Positions 15,086 through 19,921 of a stretch of 19,921 nucleotides of DNA are shown here, piece after piece. The stretch's first letter is position 1. The number at the start of each line of letters is the position of its first letter. The translations under genes and the position numbers were made by a program. The DNA is taken from the NCBI GenBank assembly GCA_937904375.1, contig CALDIG010000098.1:1-19921 (forward strand), given 5' to 3'. The DNA comes from an uncultured Prevotellaceae bacterium. GTDB lineage: Bacteria; Bacteroidota; Bacteroidia; Bacteroidales; Muribaculaceae. The notes below the pieces were generated by a model. It was not told the origin of the DNA, made no database searches, and was given only the letters and a program-made list of their open reading frames with translations.

Positions 15086-15093
15086 CAAAGTTA
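15086..15093 (-). promoter_or_regulatory. -7 promoter box upstream of the barrel gene
   Basis: The minus strand reads TAACTTTG, an exact TAnnTTTG match, 33 bases from the ATG at 15053. The region 17-20 bases further upstream is T-rich (CTTTTA) but lacks a clean TTTG. Confidence 0.55.
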
Positions 15094-15137
15094 GTAAATA
15101 GGATTTAATAAAAGCGTTTTTCTACATTTTTTAGCAT

Positions 15138-15539
15138 TTACTTTGCTTTCTTCTGCTCTTTCTCGCTTTTTTTGTTGGTGAGTTTTGAGAGCATTAAAGT
15201 GGCATAGATTTGCAGCACGGCACCGGCGAGCATGAAGGCTACCCAGCTGCGCTGCATGTCGGGGCTAGAGGAGAACAGGCAGTAGGCTGCTACGCAATAG
15301 ACGATTCCCGCCCACACGTTCATCCTCGACAGGCGTCTTGTCCTTAGGTCGTCGCTCGGGCAAGGGATGAAAAATTGTGCCACTAGAGTGCCGGCGGCTC
15401 CAGCGGCGAGCATGTAACGTTGCCACACGGGCAATGGAGTGATGAAGACCGGGACAGCTGCCGCCGCCATCAATATTGTCATCGAGATGCACAGCACGAT
15501 GTTGCCTGTGCGTTGCTTGGTTTTGTCGCTCATTGCCAT
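15138..15539 (-). CDS. Small hypothetical membrane protein after divIC
   Basis: A protein of 133 residues with about four hydrophobic segments: NIVLCISMTILMAAAAVPVF, YMLAAGAAGTLVAQFFI, WAGIVYCVAAYCLF and WVAFMLAGAVLQIYATLML. It ends in a Lys-rich cytoplasmic tail (KKSEKEQKKAK). Its ATG overlaps the divIC stop by one base in a TAATG junction, so it is translated in tandem with divIC. ATG two codons later (MSDKTKQ) is an alternative start. I do not recognise a named family. The link to divIC suggests, without proof, a role near the division machinery. Confidence 0.75.
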   Translation of the reverse strand: MAMSDKTKQRTGNIVLCISMTILMAAAAVPVFITPLPVWQRYMLAAGAAGTLVAQFFIPCPSDDLRTRRLSRMNVWAGIVYCVAAYCLFSSSPDMQRSWVAFMLAGAVLQIYATLMLSKLTNKKSEKEQKKAK

Positions 15540-15844
15540 TATTTGATGTCGGTAATATACACATCTTCGTTGGTGCGCTTCATGCCATACTGCTCTCGTG
15601 CCAGTTTCTCAAGGTTCTCGCGGTCGGTGTCGAGTTCTCGATATTTGCGCTCGTAGAACTGCGCCGAGTCTTCGGTGGTCTTAATCTGGGCATTGAGGTT
15701 GTTGATCTCTGACTTCTGCTTCGAGATTTTCACATAGTTATACTCGCCAAAGAATAGCAGCATCAGGATAAAGCCTAAGAAAATAATGAATGGCAAGTTA
15801 AGCCACAGTGGCAGCCACTTGGGACGCTTGAATTTTATATTCAT
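15539..15844 (-). CDS. Septum formation initiator, DivIC/FtsB family
   Basis: A protein of 101 residues with the classic layout: a short basic cytoplasmic start (MNIKFKRPKW), one membrane helix (FIIFLGFILMLLFFG, about residues 19-33), then a periplasmic coiled coil (about 40-80). The end is LAREQYGMKRTNEDVYI, the typical DivIC signature. Family members bridge FtsL and FtsQ/DivIB in the divisome. I chose ATG 15844 because the predicted promoter starts transcription near 15871. The open frame extends to 15889 but that extension would cross the promoter. It is followed by an overlapping small membrane protein gene. Confidence 0.88.
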   Translation of the reverse strand: MNIKFKRPKWLPLWLNLPFIIFLGFILMLLFFGEYNYVKISKQKSEINNLNAQIKTTEDSAQFYERKYRELDTDRENLEKLAREQYGMKRTNEDVYITDIK

Positions 15845-15877
15845 TTCGTTCTCGTTTTTTACTTGTAAATCAGACTG

Positions 15878-15909
15878 CGAAATTAGCAATAATTCTGAAT
15901 ATTAGCAAT
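15878..15909 (-). promoter_or_regulatory. Promoter upstream of divIC
   Basis: On the minus strand ATTG (15909-15906) is followed after 20 bases by TAATTTCG (15885-15878), one base off TAnnTTTG. The layout equals that of the DUF3098 promoter. Transcription would start about 27 bases before ATG 15844. Confidence 0.5.
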
Positions 15910-15943
15910 AATAAAATTCTCGTTTAACTATAATTAGTAATCA

Positions 15944-16015
15944 CTCTAGCACTCGACTGCTAGAAAACTCGAATATTCGAAAACTCGATTGTTCGAATGC
16001 TCGAGTTGTCGATAG
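15944..16015. repeat. Octamer tandem repeat with a TCGA core
   Basis: Nine eight-base units stand in exact phase between trmD and divIC: CTCTAGCA, CTCGACTG, CTAGAAAA, CTCGAATA, TTCGAAAA, CTCGATTG, TTCGAATG, CTCGAGTT, GTCGATAG. Six to seven contain the palindrome TCGA at the same place. TCGAATATTCGA (15969-15980) is a perfect 12-base palindrome. The first five bases are near constant and the last three vary. Confidence 0.85.
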
Positions 16016-16025
16016 AGAAAAAACC

Positions 16026-16709
16026 TTAACTGTCTTCTAGCAGCCCTGGTCGCAGCTTTTTGGTGCGGGAGAGGGCTTGCTCCATCTTCCACTCATCAAT
16101 CTTGGCGAAATTGCCGCTGAGCAGAATTTCGGGCACCTGCCAGCCGTTGAACTCGGCAGGGCGGGTATAGACGGGGGCTTCGAGCAGGTTGTCCTGGAAG
16201 GAGTCGCTTAGTGCGCTCTGCTCGTCGCCAATGGCTCCGGGGATGAGGCGCACTACCGCATCGGCAATCACTGCTGCGGGCAGCTCGCCTCCCGTGAGCA
16301 CATAGTTGCCTATGGAGATTTCCCGGGTGATGAGGTGCTCGCGGATGCGGAAATCGACACCCTTGTAGTGCCCGCACAGGATGATGATGTTCTGCGCCAG
16401 CGAGAGCTGGTTAGCAAGCGGTTGGCTAAACATTTCACCGTCGGGGGAGGTGAAAATTACCTCGTCGTAGTCGCGCTCGCTCTTGAGCTGAGTGATGCAG
16501 CGGAACACAGGTTCGATTTGCATCACCATACCAGCCTCGCCGCCAAAGGGGTAGTCATCTACCTTGCGGTGCTTGCGCAGCGACCAGTCGCGCAGGTTGT
16601 GGATGTGGATTTCCACCAGCCCCTTGTCTTGCGCTCGCTGCACGATACTGCAGTGCAGTGGCGACTCGAGTGCTTCGGGCATCACCGTGAGTATGTCAAT
16701 TCGCATCAT
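16026..16709 (-). CDS. trmD: tRNA (guanine(37)-N1)-methyltransferase TrmD
   Basis: TrmD methylates G37 of tRNAs with AdoMet, preventing frameshifting. 227 residues is normal. The N-terminal MRIDILTVMPEALESPL, the knot region LCGHYKGVDFRI and EISIGNYVLTGGELPA, and the C-terminal LSDSFQDNLLEAPVYTRP are all present. Either of the first two Met codons could be the start. The gene begins two bases after the stop of the upstream sulfatase-type gene, so they are very probably co-transcribed. This neighbour differs from the rpsP-rimM-trmD-rplS order of many bacteria. A 181-base gap with an octamer repeat separates it from divIC. Confidence 0.97.
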   Translation of the reverse strand: MMRIDILTVMPEALESPLHCSIVQRAQDKGLVEIHIHNLRDWSLRKHRKVDDYPFGGEAGMVMQIEPVFRCITQLKSERDYDEVIFTSPDGEMFSQPLANQLSLAQNIIILCGHYKGVDFRIREHLITREISIGNYVLTGGELPAAVIADAVVRLIPGAIGDEQSALSDSFQDNLLEAPVYTRPAEFNGWQVPEILLSGNFAKIDEWKMEQALSRTKKLRPGLLEDS

Positions 16710-16711
16710 TG

Positions 16712-18556
16712 CTATTTCTTGCTTTTAGGTTTCTCCTTAGCTTTATTTACCACCTCATCGTAGTCGTAGCGGTCATAGACAATCCTCTTCTTGGACTTGT
16801 ATTGTGGGCTGGAAATGTCGCGAGAGGCGTCGTAGTATTGTGTCTTGATGCCGGCGAGGCGCAGCAGCATGATGCTCACATCGAGGCTGATGCCCTTGCG
16901 GTCAACGGCGTCGCGCATCTGCTGTACCATCTCGGGGTGATTGGCGATGAAGGTGTCGCTGCACCACACCATGAACGGCACATCGTTGTCGCAGTGGAAG
17001 TAGTCGGGGTCGGCGCGTGTGCCGCCCTGGCGGCCGCAGTGGTCGCGGAAGTCGTAGGCCTCATCACCGTGGTCGGGCAGGTAAATCACCACGGTGTTCT
17101 TGTCGCGCCAGATGTCGAAGATGCTCTTCATCACGGCATCGTTATAAAGCGTGGCGTTGTCGTAGTGAGCGATGTAGGATTTCATCTCCTTGGTGAGCCA
17201 AGGCTCGCTGCGGTGAATAGAGTCGGCGGTAAACACGGCGAAGCCCTTGCCTTTGGGATAGCGGTACTGCGGATTTACATGCTGGCCCTTGAGATGGAAG
17301 ATGTAGAGGTTGTACTTGCCGGGAGGCACCTTGGAGTGATCTTTGAAGTCGGCAATCATCTGACCGTCATATTTGAATGGGATAGATGACATCTCGTCGT
17401 AGCTCAGCTTGGCGATGCTGTCGTTGTAGAGGAAAGCATTGACGGTGATAGTGTAGAGCTCGGTCTTCTGATATTCGCGCTGCATGTCCCAGATAAACAC
17501 TTTGTAGCCTGCATGGCGGAACACCGTGGCAAACATTGGTTTCTCATACCAGAACTCGTTCTTCGTCATATCGTTGAGCGAGAAGAAATTTTTCTGCACT
17601 TGCGATGTGGCATTGTAGGGAGTTACCATGTCGTTGAACACGATGAGGTTGCCGCGGTTGCGCTCCTTAATCAAGTAGGGTGTGGTGTTGAGCTTATAGC
17701 CGTAGAGCGAGGCGTGGCTCTTGATGTAGCTCTCCCCAAAGACCATTACCACGTTCAGCGAGTCGGGTTCGGTGATTTCGATGGGAGTCTTATATACCTT
17801 GCGTGCCACCTCTATGGCTTGCGCCACATCGGCTTTGCTCGTGCTAAGGTAGCTGAAGGAGTAAATCACGCTGCTAACATTGTCGAGGGCATTGGTGCCA
17901 AAGTCTGCCACCCAGTTACTCAAGTCCTTAGAGTGCTTGCATATCGCCATCCTCACATAGTTGTGGCTGTAATATGCGCCACACAGGATAAAGGGCAACA
18001 GCAGCACAGTGAGTACTATCTTCATCACCTTGTTGTGGGCAGCCTTGTCTAGCCACTTCCTCAGCCGCTCGGCTAGTGCCACCACGATTATGATGGCAAC
18101 AACGATACCATAGGTGACAAGGCTCGGCGTGGCAAAGGCGTAGGTGCTTATAAACTCGCTCGCCTCGCCCTTGTTGGTCTCGGCGAGGAGCGTGAACATG
18201 CGTGCGCCTATACCCATCTCAAAGTTCAGGTTCACAAAGATATAGGTTGCCTCAAGCATTATCACTAGGAAGTAGATAATGCTCTTATACGCTATCCTGA
18301 TGGTGCGCTTGCGGCTCATGTGAAGTCCTAGAGTGAGGAAATAGCTCACAAATGTTCCCAACGCTAAGCACCGCAGGCCGTGATCCCAGTTGTTGTCTAG
18401 ATAGAAACACCCTACTAGGTATCCCCACGTCACTCCGCAGTTGATGAACCACATCGCCAGGAAGAAGTTGAAGTCCTCGACGACGGGTTTCATCACCCAG
18501 CGCGCTGCCCTCAAAAGCCACCTCCCAAAAGCCTTTATTTTCTCTTTGTATTTCAT
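16712..18556 (-). CDS. Membrane sulfatase-fold protein, phosphoethanolamine transferase-like (EptA/LTA synthase group)
   Basis: A protein of 614 residues. The N-terminal ~200 residues hold about five membrane helices. The C-terminal periplasmic domain (about 265-590) has the alkaline-phosphatase/sulfatase fold. Visible metal and active-site blocks are VVMVFGESYIKSHASLYGY (from 269), FHLKGQHVNPQYRYP (420-434) and VIYLPDHGDE (490-499). The order GES...LYGY...TTP and the HLKGQH block fit lipid A phosphoethanolamine transferases. The likely nucleophile is Ser276, where EptA-type enzymes normally have Thr, so donor or acceptor may differ. It is not a formylglycine sulfatase: no CxPxR motif is visible. 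It lies 21 bases after the end of the ncRNA candidate and two bases before trmD. Confidence 0.85.
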   Translation of the reverse strand: MKYKEKIKAFGRWLLRAARWVMKPVVEDFNFFLAMWFINCGVTWGYLVGCFYLDNNWDHGLRCLALGTFVSYFLTLGLHMSRKRTIRIAYKSIIYFLVIMLEATYIFVNLNFEMGIGARMFTLLAETNKGEASEFISTYAFATPSLVTYGIVVAIIIVVALAERLRKWLDKAAHNKVMKIVLTVLLLPFILCGAYYSHNYVRMAICKHSKDLSNWVADFGTNALDNVSSVIYSFSYLSTSKADVAQAIEVARKVYKTPIEITEPDSLNVVMVFGESYIKSHASLYGYKLNTTPYLIKERNRGNLIVFNDMVTPYNATSQVQKNFFSLNDMTKNEFWYEKPMFATVFRHAGYKVFIWDMQREYQKTELYTITVNAFLYNDSIAKLSYDEMSSIPFKYDGQMIADFKDHSKVPPGKYNLYIFHLKGQHVNPQYRYPKGKGFAVFTADSIHRSEPWLTKEMKSYIAHYDNATLYNDAVMKSIFDIWRDKNTVVIYLPDHGDEAYDFRDHCGRQGGTRADPDYFHCDNDVPFMVWCSDTFIANHPEMVQQMRDAVDRKGISLDVSIMLLRLAGIKTQYYDASRDISSPQYKSKKRIVYDRYDYDEVVNKAKEKPKSKK

Positions 18557-18576
18557 TGATAATATTATCCTTTCTC

Positions 18577-18761
18577 AACCCAAATCGGTCATTAGGCGAC
18601 GAAAGTATGTTTTTTAGATCTATTTATGCCATAACAGTTTTATTTTTGCATCTTGTTTCAGTTATTGTCTCGTCATAGCCCGCTATGCCTTCGACAATCT
18701 CTTCACAACCTGCTAAAAATAAATTCTGTTCTAGCATAAATTCTAATGACCGATTCGGGTT
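18577..18761 (-). ncRNA. ssrS: Rod-shaped structured RNA, candidate 6S RNA (Bacteroidales-1-like)
   Basis: The ends AACCCAAATCGGTCATTAG (18577-18595) and the complement of 18743-18761 agree at 18 of 19 positions. Inside, further arms pair in nested order: 18622-18629 with 18734-18741 (8 bp), 18633-18637 with 18726-18730 (5 bp), 18640-18647 with 18715-18722 (8 bp), 18648-18650 with 18711-18713, 18653-18656 with 18705-18708, 18664-18669 with 18693-18698 (6 bp), and CATAG/CTATG at 18674-18687. This gives one long interrupted hairpin of 185 bases. A promoter box on the minus strand would start transcription at its base; none is seen on the other side. 6S RNAs are rods of this size that bind RNA polymerase. 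The strand and the family are inferred. Confidence 0.6.
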
Positions 18762-18774
18762 CAAAAAAATCGTG

Positions 18775-18806
18775 CAAAATTACACATTATTTTTCAAAGA
18801 AGGAAA
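18775..18806 (-). promoter_or_regulatory. Promoter for the structured RNA
   Basis: The minus strand reads TAATTTTG (18782-18775), an exact TAnnTTTG match. TTTC (18806-18803), one base off TTTG, lies 20 bases upstream. The predicted start falls near 18762-18768, right at the closing stem of the RNA. Confidence 0.65.
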
Positions 18807-18842
18807 AGGAAATAGGAATTAAAGGAGGAAAAGGAAATAAAT
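18795..18842. repeat. Polypurine tract (polypyrimidine on the minus strand)
   Basis: AAGGAAAAGGAAATAGG and GGAGGAAAAGGAAATAAATG make a purine-rich stretch between the terminator of the right-hand gene and the ncRNA promoter. It resembles the tracts at 793-1021 and 8450-8470, which are also downstream of an ended transcript and pyrimidine-rich on the coding strand. Confidence 0.6.
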
Positions 18843-18855
18843 GCACTGGAAAACA

Positions 18856-18895
18856 TAAAAACGCAAGCAGGTTTTTCAGGCTGCTTGCGTTTTTA
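18856..18895 (-). terminator. Intrinsic terminator of the right-edge gene
   Basis: TAAAAACGCAAGCAG (18856-18870) and CTGCTTGCGTTTTTA (18881-18895) form a perfect 15-base-pair stem with a ten-base loop. On the minus strand the stem ends in TTTTTATGTTTT. It lies 23 bases past the stop at 18919. The A-rich outer arms could make it work in both directions. Confidence 0.88.
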
Positions 18896-18918
18896 GATTG
18901 TCAAGATTCGTTGTTAGA

Positions 18919-19921
18919 TTACTTCACAATAACCTTTTTGCCGTTGTGGATGTAGATGCCGGCAGCGGTGGGCATGCTGTTGAACTTCACGCCCATCAGG
19001 TTGTAGTAAGCGTTGTCGGCCTTGGCATCAACGCCAACGGTGCTGATTGCCTCGGGTTGCTTTTTGTTGACTGTCATAAGGACTGCGCCATTGAAGTCTT
19101 TCAATACAGCCAGGTTGATTTCGTAAGTGCCAGCTTCTTCTATGCGGAAGTTTGCTCCATTATCACCTTGCACAGTCATGATGCCAACTCCAAGAAGGTC
19201 GCTGTTAATTAGGAAGTAGCCCACATTGTTTTCGTCTTGGCCACCAAACCAGATAGTGCTTCCATCCTGGTCATAAGTGATAACCTTGAACTCAGCACCT
19301 GCCTCAAATTCAACCTCGGCTTGGTCATTTTCGTCAAAGGCGATGCGACCACCCTCGGCGGTCTGGTTCCAGTCGTTGAAGGTGCCCACCAGGAAGAAGC
19401 CTTCCTCTGCTGGCTCTTCTTCATAGGTGTAGCTGATTTGGGTCACGGGAAGGGCAACATTGGTGCCGCAGCCCAGTGTGGCGGTGGCATCGGGGAAGTC
19501 CTCGCCCTGAGCATACTCAACGAAACTGCTCCAGTTGTCGGTGTAGGTCATTGCCCTACCGGTGATGCCCGAGGTGTAGAAGGGAGCATAGTCGCTGCCC
19601 GAGGTGCAGTTGTCATCGTCTTGTGCGTCAAATACCATAGTCACCAGCAGGCTCTTGCCAGGAGTGAAAGCAAAGTTTATAGGAAACTCAATAGTGCATT
19701 CGTCGCCATAGTAGTCAAGCAAACTAATGTCGTATTGACCCTCATAAACCGGAGTGTCGAATGTGAAGAACTGCTTTACGCCTTCGATTACGGCAAACTC
19801 GGTGGCGTCTGTCTCCTGAAGATAAATCTTCACGTCGCGGGTGATGTCTTCCCATGTCTCACAATCAAACTTGAATTGCAGCTTGGTGATTACCACACTT
19901 TGCTTGCCGTCCATGTCGGCG
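18919..19921 (-). CDS. Secreted multidomain protein with a C-terminal sorting-type domain (5' end outside the window)
   Basis: The frame is open to the right edge, with no proof that the Met at 19914 is the start (upstream codons read Ala-Asp), so the N-terminus is missing. About 333 residues are seen. The first ~150 residues have a beta-rich pattern with Cys pairs and acidic loops. A middle module, FFLVGTFNDWNQTAEGG to YFLINSDLLGVG, resembles SusE/SusF-like or other carbohydrate-binding folds. The last ~35 residues, YYNLMGVKFN followed by GIYIHNGKKVIVK, look like a Bacteroidota secretion and sorting domain (type IX, short type A). A surface or exported protein is likely. The substrate is unknown. 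Confidence 0.7.
   Translation of the reverse strand, partial: ADMDGKQSVVITKLQFKFDCETWEDITRDVKIYLQETDATEFAVIEGVKQFFTFDTPVYEGQYDISLLDYYGDECTIEFPINFAFTPGKSLLVTMVFDAQDDDNCTSGSDYAPFYTSGITGRAMTYTDNWSSFVEYAQGEDFPDATATLGCGTNVALPVTQISYTYEEEPAEEGFFLVGTFNDWNQTAEGGRIAFDENDQAEVEFEAGAEFKVITYDQDGSTIWFGGQDENNVGYFLINSDLLGVGIMTVQGDNGANFRIEEAGTYEINLAVLKDFNGAVLMTVNKKQPEAISTVGVDAKADNAYYNLMGVKFNSMPTAAGIYIHNGKKVIVK

Noticed and set aside
16709..17389. Plus-strand open frame of 226 residues
   Set aside because: It is antisense to the sulfatase-fold gene and consists of Val/Ala/His-rich shadow sequence.
18577..18761. Invertible promoter (phase-variable switch) flanked by 19-base inverted repeats
   Set aside because: Size and repeat length fit Bacteroides invertons, but the complementarity continues through the whole segment in nested order and a promoter stands outside it. 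That fits a folded RNA better. No invertase gene is in the window. Mixed-orientation reads would reopen the idea.

Overview
The window looks like a chromosomal segment of a member of Bacteroidales. The evidence is Bacteroidota-style promoters (TAnnTTTG -7 boxes, no Shine-Dalgarno), DUF3098 and DUF4834 proteins, a short Psd-A type phosphatidylserine decarboxylase, a GldE/CNNM-CBS protein next to LptC, and a C-terminal sorting-type tail on a secreted protein. A gut family such as Muribaculaceae or Prevotellaceae fits best, but the sequence alone does not decide.

Layout. Positions 1-655 hold the end of an rRNA operon: the 23S 3' end, a spacer without tRNA, 5S rRNA and an intrinsic terminator. 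Positions 656-1021 are non-coding: a heptamer tandem repeat, a small hairpin element and a 230-base polypyrimidine tract. From about 1054 a plus-strand block runs DUF3098 - uppP - truB - queA, then a second plus-strand cassette of a small secreted protein, a DUF3160 protein and a CapA-like protein (to 8405). From 8475 to the right edge everything is on the minus strand. Read in the direction of transcription it is: a secreted protein with a C-terminal sorting tail (cut by the window edge), a probable structured ncRNA, a phosphoethanolamine-transferase-like membrane sulfatase and trmD, a DivIC/FtsB protein and a small membrane protein, an outer-membrane barrel with lptC and gldE, manC, then psd - pssA - DUF4834.

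Most genes serve the envelope: undecaprenyl carrier recycling (uppP), phosphatidylethanolamine synthesis (pssA, psd), LPS export (lptC), GDP-mannose supply (manC), a membrane phosphoethanolamine-transferase-like enzyme, division (divIC) and an outer-membrane barrel. truB, queA and trmD modify tRNA.

The most interesting item is at 18577-18761. This 185-base segment has 19-base ends that are complementary at 18 of 19 positions and further complementary blocks inside. It forms a rod-like hairpin behind a TAATTTTG promoter on the minus strand, the architecture expected of a 6S-like RNA (I think the Bacteroidales-1 type). Also notable are a hairpin element present twice with a compensatory base-pair change, and a series of short-period tandem repeats (7, 8 or 9 bases), each with a different unit, in at least five intergenic regions.
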